A stretch of DNA of 64,000 nt from Tamarix chinensis (Eukaryota; Streptophyta; Magnoliopsida; Caryophyllales; Tamaricaceae): NCBI GenBank assembly GCA_030549775.1, contig CM060174.1:10473786-10537785 (forward strand), given 5' to 3'. Each line of letters starts with the position of its first letter. Within the stretch, counting starts at the first letter, position 1. Below the pieces are notes generated by a model. It was not told where the DNA came from. It did not search any database and saw only the letters and a list, made by a program, of their open reading frames with translations. The position numbers and the translations under genes are program-made. Shown piece after piece: positions 1-12,770 of this stretch.

Positions 1-351
1 AAACTAGGGTCAGTCAATACAAAGGATACATCCCCCTTCGTCCCCATGTGCCAACCAAGTCTCTATATGCATATGCTGACTAGACCAACAAAATTCAATA
101 AGTTTTCTGGTGGCTTCTGCAGTTTCAAATAGGGAGTGAGAATCAGTAAATTTATCCTCTCCTGAGCTAACGGTCTATTTTTTATCTTCTAAGTAACAGC
201 AGCAATCAAAAGGACATGACTGAAAGCAGGAGTACGACATGAAAAAGAGATTATTCCTTTTCAATAGAGCTGGACTTCAGTAGTATAAGGATGATAAGAA
301 ATATGTGTGGTTCATCATAATACCCAGATGAATACAAGAAAATGTTGCTAC

Positions 352-2579
352 CTGTAATGACAACGTCATTGAGGCCATTTCCATGGATAAGACTTATATG
401 TCTCCCACCCAATCTCTCTCTACCTCTTCCATAAGAAGGCAGGGGCTCTATAATGGGCCACTCTCTTAGGTCCTGATAATTTCAAAATGAAAGGATGGAA
501 ACAGTTAGGGAAAATAAATAAATAAATAAATCTCAGATGGAAACATATAACAGCCGTCAATTCATTGGATCCAAATACGACTAAAAGTATTCCGAAAGAC
601 ACAAGAAAAGCTTAAGAAAGAATTAAATACACAAGTCACGCCATATATACAGAAACTAAACCAACTACGATAAAATAATCAAGGACAGGCTGAATAGACA
701 AATAGTAATATCATTTAAAAACACAAACAAGGAAAGTCAAAATCCAAAATAGCTGTTAAATAAATGCAACATTTATGGGACGACACCAAAATAATAGCAA
801 GAAGACAATTCAAAATAGAAATCATAAATCTGAAACACATGGCCGAGATATAAAATAGAAAGATTAAGAGCAACTCGAGAATGATAACCTGTAATAGACG
901 CAACATCTCTGCTAGAAATACACAAAAGCATTCATTCAATCCAGTGCATCCAAATTGGTATAAAAGTATTCCAAAAGCCACAGGACAAGCTTAATTATGA
1001 ATTATAAACAAGTCACGCCATACATAGGGAGGCAGGCTAAACCAACTATGATAAAATGATCAAAGGACAGTTTTCATAGACAAATAGTAATACCAATTAA
1101 ATACACAAACAAGGAAAGCCACAATCCAATAAAGCTGTTAAAAAAATGCAGCATCTTGATATGGCACTCAAATAATAGCAACGAGACAATTCAAAATACA
1201 ACCCATAAGTCTTAAGCACATGGCCTAGATCTAAAATAGAAGGGGTACGGTTCAGCCTCTAATAAACGCAAGATCAAGTGAAACAGAAATCTATAGCATA
1301 GTAGACCCCATTTTACAATGAAACACTAACAATTCCTTGATCGCACATAGGTTTTAATAGTTTCTAAAATGAAATTCAAAACTGATAAATTTTTCGCCTC
1401 ATCACAAATCATGCAAGTATCCAGAAATTCAGGAAACAAAAGCCAGTCAATTGGTACATTAGCTCATCAGGCATCGCAAAGTAGTTTTCACAAGTTTAGA
1501 CGACAAAAAGGAGCCAAAGAAATAATAGGAAGGAATCAACACGAAGTATGCATGTATAATGATAACAGCGCATTAAATGAGGAGGAACAGTGGCTACAAT
1601 AGACCCACCAACATTAGAGAGAGATTCTTAAAAGTGGCAATAAAAGCAGGAATGAACTGGATGCTGTACAGTAGCTGCAAGAATGGCAGAGGGATAGTGC
1701 AGCACGGCAGCGGACAATGACAGAAATATATGACCTTTGCTCTATTCAATTTTCCAGATCTACACACGGAAATTCACACACAAGCCAATTATATTTACGA
1801 TTACGAAATTAAAAATATATATATATATTTATATGAAACAGCAGGATAAATAGGTCAACAACAATAATTACGGCAAGAATATTATCTTCAATGAGAAGAA
1901 ACCCAAAAGTCAAAGCAAAACACTAACACAACACACAAATTCATCTGCAAGAACAATCAGCCATGCGAGATCGAAACATAATTACAATCACTCGTTTAAC
2001 ACTCGACTAAAAAAAATGAAAAAAAAAAAGGTTTCAGCTCCAGTATTTAGCTAAAACGGAGTAAGCAAAAAGTATACCAAAGCACGGAACGCTGCGTGAA
2101 ATCAAGGAAATAATTTCAATCCTGATAATACCCACCTGCGACCCCAAAATAACAGCACCCTCTTCAAGAAAAAGCGTGAAATGGCTAGTAAGATTAAAAC
2201 TTCCAGTAACCCAGTTCCCCTTCGGCACGTTAAGCTGAGACCCGCCTTTAAGACCCAATGGTTTCAGGTGCTCAACCGCTTTCCGAAACGCTTCTGTATT
2301 CGACGTCCGTCCGTCGCCTACGCCGCCGAATTCCGTGACCGACACAACCGTCTTCCGAGGTGGGTTTGGCCGGAAGAAATCGGTGCAGGTCGGAAGGGAA
2401 GGCGGAGGATCGTCGGAGGATTGAGAGAAAAGGAGCCAGGACGAAGAGAGTGGTTTCGTCGTGGATTGAATGACGAAGATGGACAAAAGAGTGAAGGGTA
2501 ACAAAAGAAACGCCCACGGTTGTCTGATTGAAGAAGCTCCGAGTATTTTGAACCTCAATAGCGGCTTCTCGTCTTCCAT
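352..2579 (-). CDS. Polygalacturonase-like protein (glycoside hydrolase family 28), exons 1-2, 3' end outside the window
   Basis: GH28 proteins hydrolyse pectic polygalacturonan in the cell wall. Exon 1 is 2579-2136 (148 codons, phase 0) and ends CAG before a GTGGGT donor. Exon 2 is 472-352 (121 nt, preceded by TATCAG) and ends ACAG before GTAGC. The start is the Met opening the uninterrupted exon-1 frame. Residues 22-38 form a hydrophobic segment (AFLLLPFTLLSIFVI), a signal peptide or signal anchor. Residues 78-105 carry the family's N-terminal signature (VVSVTEFGGVGDGRTSNTEA). Exon 2 continues in phase with EWPIIEPLPSYGRGRE and HISLIHGNGLNDVVITG, typical of plant polygalacturonase-like proteins. 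The catalytic NTD, DD, GHG and RIK blocks would lie in later exons beyond position 1, so activity cannot be judged. Intron 1 is 1663 bp and contains a diverged tandem duplication. The family assignment is firm; the substrate is inferred. Confidence 0.87.
559..1285. repeat. Diverged tandem duplication inside intron 1 of the polygalacturonase-like gene
   Basis: Two direct copies, about 559-925 and 935-1285, align through many shared blocks: 'aaaagtattcc', 'aagctta', 'acaagtcacgccata', 'gacaaatagtaatac/tatc', 'acacaaacaaggaaag', 'gagacaattcaaaata' and 'cacatggcc.agat'. The period is about 378 bp. The copies differ by many substitutions and small indels, so the duplication is old. No coding potential or transposon termini were seen. 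Confidence 0.8.
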
Positions 2580-3380
2580 TAGCGGCTCTGCATGAGTTCT
2601 GGGTTTTTTTGTTTTTTTTTTATCGGTTTCGAAAGAAGGGAAAAGTAAAGCAGAAAAATGAACAAAGAGATTGAAGGGAGAAGAAGGAAAAGAAAGGAGA
2701 GAAGGAGAAACGGCTGAGCGGACGAGGCGCCGTGGTGCGTACTGTGTGTGACGGTGGAAGTTGTTTTTCTATTTTTCTTTTTTCTTAAAGGGTTACAAAT
2801 CGAAACTCAATTATCTACCCGGGGTCGTAGAACTAGAAGTAGTTTTGTAAACGTTATTTATAATAAGCAAAAATAAATAAATAAATAAATCTTATTATTT
2901 CTTCTCAACTAAATATCCAAACAAGAGCTAAATATCCAAAAATTAAGCATAAATATTTTTAAGATATATATACATATAATATAAAAATCAAATACTATGT
3001 TTTAGTAACTAAGAAAATAATAATATGTTTCTATAAATTTTAACAGAACAGTACATGGAAGTTAATAAACTTAGAATGTAACATATGTTGTTAGTAGCAG
3101 TTGTTTAGGTTAAATATATTATTATTTGATTAAAAACTTTTTCCAAGTTGATTAACCTTAATGGAAGATTCTGAGGGTGACAAACAGAAATTAGCTTTGT
3201 TTTAAAATTGTTAAAAATTATTAGTATTAATTAAGGGAATTGAGTCTAGCCCTAATGGAAGAAAATTTGTTAACCTAACTGGAGGGGCACGTTGGCTATG
3301 GAGTTCGATTATCATCAGCATCCTTTTTCTTCGATCGAATTTAATGCGGACCCAAAAATAAAGTAATGGTCATAAAATAG
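2580..3380 (-). promoter_or_regulatory. Upstream region of the polygalacturonase-like gene
   Basis: Read on the minus strand, the 150 bases before the start codon are strongly pyrimidine-rich (CTTCTTCTCCCTTC-type runs between 2640 and 2710), which resembles a plant 5' untranslated leader or Y-patch. Beyond 2780 the sequence becomes AT-rich with an (AAAT)n run near 2870-2890. No convincing TATA box was assigned and no other gene was seen. Confidence 0.4.
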
Positions 3381-4509
3381 TGAAAAAGATTGCTACGCGT
3401 GGCCCCGTTGGTGTCTTTTGTTTTTTTGGGTGTCCCATGTCTATTGACGGAAGCAGAAGAACGTTGGGGCCGGGGGCAGGAAAAGCATTCGCGAAATCAC
3501 GAGGGGCAGTGGCTTTTATGGGTGCACTTACATGATTTTGGATCGGTGCCTGGCGCTTCACGGACGAGGAAAACAGCTGGTATCAAAAAAAAAATTGTAC
3601 ATATTTTTGAAAATATTATCTCGGGTGATTATTATTTTTTTTATCTCAGTCCTTCTTTTGTATTCGGTCTTTTGTTAGATGACCGAATGGGTGTAATATT
3701 TCCATGAATTGCTAACGCTTTTTTATAATATACTAATATCCTTTTATCAAAAAAAAAAAAAAACATTTAACAAGGCATGCCAGATTTGTTTTGTTATCTC
3801 GTCCAGCCTAGTTATTCAAATATTAGACCGGAGTGGCCGATTCATTTCGCTCAACTAATCGGTGCAATCAATTTGAACTTAATTTTCGTTTTCTTATATA
3901 TATATAATAAAATCTTCTTTACTGGTACTGAACCTGAATTCATTTGCCATATTTACGGCTGCGAAAAAAATTCAGGATCTAAAAATTCAATCCGACATTT
4001 TTAATATTCAAATTAATTTTAGTTCAAAAGAATATCCGACATTCAGATATCTGATTTTTTATTAGATTATTCAATCCGAAAAAATATATTATATTTTGTT
4101 AATTATTTCAACAATATATCATATTATTATATTTTTATAATCTTAAGTTTTAAAATTTTATTTATTTTTATATTTTAAATATTTATAATATTTTTTTTGA
4201 TAAAATAAGACATTTATATGAATACATATATGAATATTAATTAATATATAATCTTTATTTTTAAAAATATTCTAGCAAAATATATTAAAATTGATAAAAT
4301 ATTATTTTCATACGGATATTGGATATATCCGAATCTGGTCTATATCCAGTCAGTATTTTTCGGATATCCGCATCCTGGATATCCGGTCTAAAAAATGCGA
4401 AGTGAATATCCGAATGGACACGGATATCCGGTTTTACACTCCCTAGCAATATTACTAATCATGCATTGCTTAAACAAAAAAAAATATTGTGGATGGACAC
4501 TAAGGAGAG
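3381..4509. other. Intergenic stretch with an AT-rich 'ggatatccg' element
   Basis: No gene was recognised. From about 3920 to 4446 the sequence has the look of a non-autonomous DNA transposon: an AT-rich core flanked by blocks built from 'ggatatccg' and 'aatatccgaa', ending at 'ccggttttacactccctag' (4428-4446). Clear inverted termini and a target duplication could not be fixed, so the element call is tentative. Confidence 0.35.
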
Positions 4510-4945
4510 GAAGAGTATGCACCACCAGATGTGGAAGAATGCTTGATAATTAGGAGGGTGTTGCACACTAAGGAGGTCAAATGTGATGAATCCCAAAAAG
4601 AAAATATTTTTCAAACCAAGTGTATCATACTTGGGAAAATATGTTCTCTTATTGTGGAGGGAGGTAGTTCTGGCAATGTTGCTTCGTGCACTTTGGTAGA
4701 AATAGATTGGTCTCACCACTATAAAATGAGACAAATCATATAAGCTATAATGGCTTAATGATGTTAACATAGTGGGGGTGATAAAGCAAGTGAATGTATC
4801 ATTTTTCATTTGAAAGACCTACCAAGATGAAGTGGTATCTGATGTAGTACCAATTGATGCTTGTCATTTGCTTTTGGAGAGGCCATGGAAATTTAATAGG
4901 AGTTTCCTAAATGATGAGAGGAAGAACTGTCACCTTAAAGGCTTT
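4510..4945 (+). mobile_element. Ty3/gypsy retrotransposon remnant: retropepsin (protease) region
   Basis: Two reading frames of the plus strand carry pieces of the gypsy gag-pol protease region. About 4531-4740 gives LIIRRVLHTKEVK, ENIFQTKCIILGKICSLI and VEGGSSGNVASCTLVE. About 4832-4925 gives SDVVPIDACHLLLERPWKFNR. In this lineage the catalytic block normally reads DGG(S/A)..NVAS and the later block CDVVPM.ACHLLLGRPWQ. The catalytic Asp is replaced by Glu, a stop and a frame change separate the two pieces, and no RT, RNase H or integrase follows. It is a dead fragment. Confidence 0.8.
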
Positions 4946-5554
4946 AGTGTCAGAATAACCCTTAGCATCAAACAATCTACTATACCTCAACTCCCACTCC
5001 AAAAATTCTTCAGAATTTTGATTGCCTTCAAACTTTGGGATTTCAGCTATAACATCATGAAAATTCTCTCATATTTTTTTGTTCCTTCTCCTTATATCCA
5101 AAGAAGATTCACTGGAGGATGAATCACCCCCATCTTCACTTTCAGCATGCTCACCATCCGGGAGTTGGTTGTTCGGGCTGTAAGGTTCGATGCCATGGTC
5201 ATGGAAAGATGGGACATAGGCAGTTCGAGTGTGATCTGCAAGAGGTATTGCTCGAGAGACCCTCACCCAGTTGCAAGATGCCAAGTTGGGCGAGTTTGAG
5301 GCAGGTCTTATAAAGCGCAATGTAGATGTTCCTTCCGGTAGTTCTTGAACTCTTGCCTCGTTATTGACCCTTGGTCAATTTCTTTCTTTGATTAGTATGT
5401 TCTTTTTGTGGGATTGTAGTGCTCCATTGCGTACTCCAAGTGTTGTGTGTTCTTTTCTTTTACTCGTGGCTTAGAGTTTCAGAAAATTTGTAAGCTTACA
5501 ATAATGCTTTATTTTGTAGACTTCGAGGATAAAATATCTTTTAAAGGGTAGTGC
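4946..5554. other. Intergenic stretch, no gene recognised
   Basis: Short open frames exist on both strands around 5070-5320, including an acidic, serine-rich one on the minus strand, but none resembles a known family. Probably further decayed retroelement sequence next to the gypsy fragment. Confidence 0.3.
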
Positions 5555-5669
5555 TATAATACCCCATCTTAAAATCTTCTGAAATATATTTATAATTATT
5601 TTGGTATAAAAGAAAGTGGTTTTGATTTTGGAAAGGGCTTGGAATTTGGGCAAAAATGTGGGATTCTAG

Positions 5670-8075
5670 TGATATCGATCAACTAGTTGCCCAAATCAGT
5701 CCACTAGTAAGTCCAACGATCCTCATTTTCATTTTCTACATAACTAATTGACTGGTTTCCCAAACCCATTAACCGGTTAGACTGCAATTCTAGTATCCTT
5801 CTCTGTTTCACTTTGATTATTTTTCCAATGTTTATAAAAACTCCTAATTATAGTCTATTTTATGCTGATTAGCATACTTTGATGCTTTGGGATTATTTTC
5901 ACACTAATTAGATCTGTATATGATTTTATTTAGATAAAAATCCCCTAAAACCATTTTGAAGTACTTTCTCCTCACCTTCCACCATTCCCTTTCTCCTCTT
6001 ACCTTTGGCTCGAGCAGAACTCCTCACCTTGTTGTTGCTTTGTTTTGGTATAACCTTGCTTGACTTTAACCCCATACCGCATCATGTGTTCGTCTTACAC
6101 GTTTATATACAACACTTCACTCCACCCTAGGAAATCAACTTCCCGTCCTCTTTCCCCTTCCTTTCTGGTCGACCAGCATGCCTTTCTAACTCTCCTCGTC
6201 TGATTTTTTCTCCTCATTACATGCACTCATTAAACCCCTCTTCACTTATTCTCCCTTCCTTAAAATTTTCTGAGTGTTAGGTGTTCTTTTTTTTTCTTCA
6301 TTTTGGTATGAAGAACCGAGATTTTCCTCATCATCTCAAATTTTGATCCTTATCACCGCCTAAACTCTTGTTATTCCTTCCTCTCTTCTTCCTTTATTGC
6401 ACCTTGTTAAGTGTTAAGGACTTCTTTCCTCTCCTTCCCTTTTCTTATTTCAGTAGAGATCCAAGGCCTCTAGCCCTTATTCTTCCAATTAGATTCAATT
6501 TTCCCTTGTTCTTAATCTTTACTTTAGTTCCTCTTTGTTTGCTATAAATAAAGGGAGATTACGACTTTGAGAGAGTTGAAGATTTATTGCTCATCGCTAC
6601 TCTTGGTTACCTCTCTTGTGGGAAACAAGTTGAAAGTTCACACCTCTATCTTTCTTCTCTATTTGGATTATTTAAATTAAAAATTATGTTTTACTAATTT
6701 TAGACTCTTGATTTCTTTAAATAATCAAGGATCTTATAGTGAGCCATCAAGTTAGGAGTATTTTCTCTCTCTGTTAGAATATTTGCCTTTAGGTAAGACA
6801 ATTCTCTATTCTATAATGAAGTTGGGTGTTCATATTTGCATTAGTTAAAACCTCTAAGTTTTAATATGTGCCTATAGATAAGTATGATCTAAGAGATATG
6901 TGATATATTAAGATAAGTGTTGTGAATATGGATGGTTGCAAATATGAGATGTAGCATCATATGGATCTTTGGTCATAAGAGTGAATCATGTATTTACATC
7001 ATAAGTTAGCTTAGTAATTAGATGATAGGGGTTGTTTGTATGAAGCATGCCTATATGCTTAACTAATTCCATGACTCTAGGTTTCTAACCATGAAATCAT
7101 ATGATGTTTGAGATAGTAGTATGTGGTCTTATGGGCTTTTTGATGAATTTATGATATGCATGAATGATTGGTGTTGAATGTGATATCATGAAGCTTGACT
7201 TTAACGTTGTTATGGCTCTCATTTATTTCCCCTTGTTGTTGACCATGTGATCTTGCTTAGGTTATTTTGATGTAAGGCATTCTTATCTTTAACATAAATA
7301 GGGCTCTGTGGTATATTGGGGTTTCATGTGTTAGTGTTTATGTGAGCATGATCTAATTTGTATTCCACAATCTAAGCATGAAATATAATTCTTCCCAAGT
7401 CAGTATTGTGGGAATTTCTGATTTTAAGCATAAAAGAGATTATTTGAGGATAATTTTTTGAGTATGTACATTACCACGTATCCCTATGATTCTATATGTG
7501 CAACATATATTTTATGTGTGTTTTGACATAGAAGCATGCTAGAATTAATATGGTAAAGTGTGGTGTATTTTGGTTTATATTTTGTAGGTTTGGGTAGTGT
7601 TTTACCCAAACCAGTCGATATGTTCCTCGATCCCATCAAACAGTATTACAAGTAGTCAAATGGTTTGTAGTTTTGGATCGGCCAATCATAAGAACAATTG
7701 ATTGGTTTGATAAACCAGTCAATGGGTTTGCCAAACCCATTGACTAGTGTTCCTACAGACCAACATGGTTTATCTCTGCTTGGACCTATCGATCGATTTG
7801 ATAAAACCCGTCGACTGGTTTCTATAACCAATTGATCGGTTGGTCAAACCCATTGATATGCTTTTCTGCAAACCAAAATAGGTTGGTCTCTACTTAGACC
7901 CAAAAACCGGTTGGACCAAACTAGACAGCTGGTTCCCATGAACAGTTGATCGATGAGGCTAACTAGTCGACTAGTTCCCATGAACAGTCAATCGATGAGG
8001 CCAACCAGTCAACTGGTTCTCTGGTAATGTTTTGGTCTTGGTGTGACATGACCAGACCAGTCGTTCGATCGAACA
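5670..8075. repeat. Degenerate array of CAGTCGACTGG-like palindromic motifs in unit E
   Basis: Clusters at 5670-5790 and 7605-8075 repeat short, imperfect palindromes built on (A)ACCAGTCGACTGGTT, for example 'aaacccgtcgactggtttc' near 7805, 'aactagtcgactagttccc' near 7961 and 'aaccagtcaactggttc' near 8002, alternating with 'aattgatcggttggtcaaacc'. Spacing is irregular, about 25-60 bp. A similar cluster lies at 53100-53290 in another insertion. Confidence 0.7.
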
Positions 8076-11000
8076 CTGTTTGGTTCGTTGTTAAGTGTTG
8101 ATATTCTCTTGGGCCTTTTTGTGATAATTCTTACATGTAGTTTCAACTATTTAATCATGATTTCAACCACTCTTGAGCTTTTATTTGATATATATCCAAC
8201 TAATATTGTGATGTCTTATGTGGTTAAGCTTGATGTCATTTCTCAGCACCCAAAGGGGGTGGTTTATATGTCTTGTAATGTGTGAACATTTATGCTCGGT
8301 AATCCTATCTAGTTCATTATAAGTGTTGATGTTCTCTTGGGCCTTTCTCAATTATTATTCTTCCCTTTCATTCAACCCAGCCAAATAACCCTAGTTCTAG
8401 GCTTTTGTTCGCAACACACCACCAAACTCTCGTGCAACCACCACTCTCTTCCGAAATATCCTTTGTTTCCATTTTCTCTAATAACTGACAACCATTAGCA
8501 ACCATCCTTGTCGAGCCACCTCTTTCATGCATCCAAACACAACCCAACTCCCACCTTTCTCTTGCAACCATTGATTGACCTTCCTATTCCCTTCTCCCTT
8601 TGTTTTTGGGTGTTGTGGGTTCTCTAATAACTGACATCATCACCACCGCCTGCCTCTTTGTTGTGCCTCTCTCATGCAAACATAGAACACCTAGCTCTAC
8701 CATTCTAGCCTTGTTTTCTTTGTTTAACCTTCAACTCCCAGCCATCCACAACCTTTGTCCCTAATCTCTCAGCCCATCACGTTGTCCACCTTGCCTCACC
8801 AACCCACAACATCAACTAACCCCTCCATTTTCATTACCCCCCATCACCTTATACATCCCCTACCATGTAGTGTGAACCTCCCATATAAACAACCCCTATA
8901 GCATCTGCTCCCCTATGTTGCTTCCCCCTATGCTATATGGCTAACTACCACATCCCAACCCTTTCCACGTGAGTGACTCACGTTGGCTTTCCCCTAGCTA
9001 TGTGAGTTTATGCACCGTTTGCGTTGTGAATTTTATTATTAAGTGCTACGTCTAGTGTTCATGACTAATGTGTAGTTGATTTTTTTTAGGTAAAGGAGGG
9101 GAATTAGTGGAGCCTAATAGTTAATATTAGTTTGATTATATTTTTCTAGAAATAAGGTAATCCATATGCCTTGTTAAAATCTTAAATATTACATGATAAC
9201 ATATTAGGGTTCCGATGTGTAAAGTTGTGTATATTGTATTTAGCATGTCTTGTTATGTTATATTTATTTTTCTGAGTATGCTAACATGAAATTATGTATA
9301 AGGGAGTATGTTAAATTTGTTCATAATATTGCAGGTACGAAAGTGTGCTAGAATAGGCTTATTGTTGTGGATTAATTGTGAATGATTTATACTTGTAACA
9401 CAATAGGTTGCCCATGTTTAGGCACATTTTGGTATGATTATTGCCATTGTATGCCCTAGGGGTAAATAGATCTTTTAAGTGTACAATGTTTAATTTATTC
9501 CAATAAGTATGCCTAATGTGTATTATGTAATGTTAAGTATAGAAGTATGAGTCTTGATGATTTAGAAACACATGTTAGGATTTTACGTGCTAAACCGTGC
9601 ACGGGGCAAAATAATCATTTTCCATGTCCAAAAATTTACCTGCATGCTAAAATATTTTAATTATTGTAGTTTATCCTTTTTATGACAAATTATTAAATAA
9701 AATAAAATAAGTAATTAAAATGGGGAATAACGTGGAAATATTGGTCTTAAGGTCATTTTAATCAATTGGACCTAATGTGCATAAATATGAGAAATTGAAC
9801 CAAGGTCAACCTTATTATTAACTTTGAATATGATTGACTTGAATAATTGGAAATGAGTAAAAATAGTTAAGTAAGAAAATTCAAATTATCCATGTATTAT
9901 GTGATCTTTTAGTCACCTTAACAAAATACTAATATTTAAAGTGACGTATCTCAAGATTGAACATGGTGGCTCTTTATGGGTTGTTACCTTAAAGATGCAG
10001 TTTAACCTACAATTTGGTTTGGATTTTTTATGGTGCGTATCAGTGTAATACCAAAAAATTTTAAAACTTAGAATTTAATAATTAATCCTCATTTAGGATA
10101 CTTTAATTTTTTTAATATTAATTTAATTATTTTGTGGACTTTTGGGTGTATAAAAATGGATATGATCATTTAATAAATTAAAATAAATATTATGTTATTT
10201 TATCATACTCATTTTATTTAAATACTTTTCCAAACCCATATTTTACTAAAAAAAATTCCTCTTAAATTAATATCTTAAAATTTAAATAAATTAATTTATC
10301 CGTTTAAATAATTAAATACCCTTATTCTAAAAATTATTTTATTTTTATATTTTCCTTTTTTTTCTCTTTCTGTTTCCTTCCTTTTTCTTTTCCTCCCTTT
10401 TCCTTTTCTTCTTTTCTTCTTCTTTCGGGCTGCCTGGCCTGCCTCCTCGCCCGCTGGGCCATGGCCCTTCTCTTCTCTTTCTTTTCTCCCTACACCCGTC
10501 CAGTCCATTGCCTCCCTTCTTCTTCTTCTTTTCTTTCCTTTCCCCCCGGTTGGGCTAGCCCAACCCTCTTTTTTCCCCCTCCCTCTCCCCTGCACACACA
10601 AGTTGGCCTTCTTTTCCTTTCCTCGCCTAACCGGCCTGCCAGCCTCCTTTCTCCTTCCTTCTTTCTCCCCCTGCATCGATGAAGCCATGCTTGCCTACGA
10701 CTCACACGCCTACCAACCAACCCCATGCAACCCTACCATTACAGTCTGCCCTCTCCTTCTCTCCCCCGCCCCTTTCCTTTCCATTTTGAGCTAAACACAA
10801 CTCCCTTGTGTGCCCTTTCCTTTCCCCTTTCTCCCTTCCTTCTCCTTGCCACCCTACAGTCGACCCCTTGCAGCTTGCACCACTTAGCTGGCCATACCTG
10901 CCTTCCTTCCTTCTTCCTTTTTCTTCTCCTTATCTCCTTCTTCTCTGCCCATTTTCGATCTCCCTTGAGCTCCCTCACTTCCCCTGTAGAATCCCCTCTT

Positions 11001-12059
11001 TTCTCCCCTCTTCCCTTCTTCTTCTCCTCCCCTATTTTTGCTTCACCACCCTCAACCGCTGCCTCTACCTGCCAACTGACCACCACACTAACCCCCTAGC
11101 ATCCCCTGCTACCTCCCTACACCACCCAATAACCATTATTTGTCCCTACAACCACCCTTCCCCTCCTTTCCCTTTTCTTTCCCCTTCTCAACCTCCACCC
11201 TGCAACACCACCTTGCGCCACCCATTCCCCCTCTTCTGCCATTGCCATAGCCACCCATCAACCCCCTAACACCTCCTTTACCACCCACATCCTCACCTTA
11301 GCTGGAATTCCCCTGCAGCCCTCCCTACCTTTTTCTTCTTCTTCTCCCTTCCTTTGCCCCATCTTCCTAGCCCTACAGATGCCATCATTGTCGCTCTAAG
11401 CCACCAACCTTCGACCCCTGACCACTACCTGCACCCCTACACCTAGCCATCACCCTCACTCCCCTCCACAAGCCCTCAACCAAACCCCTAAAACCCTTAC
11501 CCGAACCAACCTTCTACCTTTTCTCCCATCCCCTCTTTGACCCTTATTTCCTTCATTCTGTGCATGCAGCTCACGCTGCCATGCAGGGTGAGTCTGCTGC
11601 ATCTTCTTGAGCAAATATTGTTATTTTTGAGGTATAAAAATAGTTAGTATTAATATATATTAATTAAGCTTTTAGATAAAAATATTCTTTCAATTTTCTA
11701 CTACTAATATACTAGTTTTGATATTATTTTTAGGTACAATTTTTTCTAATCAAAGCTTAAACTCTTAACCAAAGTACCGGTAAGGTTTAGTTATTGCGGA
11801 AAATAAGGTAACCATTGTACCCTACTAAAATGTGTGAATATATGTATGCTAGCACATTAAGGTTTTTGATTATGTTGTGTGCATATTATGTGATGTTAAG
11901 TATATTATGATTTGTAGTATAAGTGGGTAGTTGAAATGAAAGGCATGATATATTATGTGTCATGTGTAGAAATAATAGTTAAGGAATGAGTCTTATTATT
12001 AATGGTAATATTAAATGCATGTATATGACATGATAAGCTAATGTGGTCATTTGTAACAT

Positions 12060-12770
12060 AAATAATGTTAATATGAACCCTAGGGGCATTTTAGTATTTT
12101 TTATTGTATAAAAGGTGCAGCCTAAATAAGTATGTATAGTAGGTGATAATGAGTATTAATAATAATAAAAATAGTTAGTGGTGTTAGATGATGTATATGG
12201 ACCAAGGGTGTTAATGTTTTATGTGGTAAGGGTGTTTTAGTAAAATTGGCATAAGAAGGGAAAACTAGTAATTTACATGAACAAAAGGTGTAATATGGTA
12301 ATTTAATAAGTAAGAAGGGCATTTTAGTAATTTTATATAGAAAAGGAGATACCTTGGTAATTTTCGTGAATAAATGGTATTTTGGTAAATTAATTAAATG
12401 AGAAGGGTATTTTGGTAATTTGGCATAAAAGAAAGATAACTTGGTAATTATGTGAATAAAGGGGATAAAATGGTAAATTAATGAGTAAGAAGGGTATTTT
12501 GATAATTTGGCACGAAAAGGGTAATTTGGTAATTTTAATAAGTATAAAGGGTAATTTGGTAATTTAACAAGTATGAGGAGTAAAATTGGTAATTTGATAA
12601 GTATGGAGGAAATTTAGTAGTTAAACAAATACAATGGGTATTTTGGTAATTATAGAAGTACAAAGGGTAATCTATAATTTGGCAAGTAAAAAGGGGGTAA
12701 CTTGGTAACTTTACAAACAAGGGGTATTTTAGTAATTTTGTTAAGTATGAATGGGCAAATCAGTAAATTG
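12060..12770. repeat. AT-rich minisatellite based on 'gggtaatttggtaattt'
   Basis: About 20 imperfect units of roughly 30-45 bp. Each contains a 'gggtattttggtaattt' or 'gggtaatttggtaattt' core followed by 'ataagtata/gaagg', 'aacaagta' or similar spacers. It lies inside unit A. Confidence 0.75.

Noticed and set aside
2181..2517. Open frames overlapping polygalacturonase exon 1 in other frames
   Set aside because: Shadows of the real minus-strand exon, which has the GH28 signature and phase-matched splicing.
10461..11269. Overlapping long open frames on both strands in the C/T-rich tract
   Set aside because: Composition (Pro, Ser, Leu on one strand; Lys, Arg, Glu, Gly on the other) follows directly from the pyrimidine-rich DNA. 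No domain, and the same tract recurs in related transposon units.
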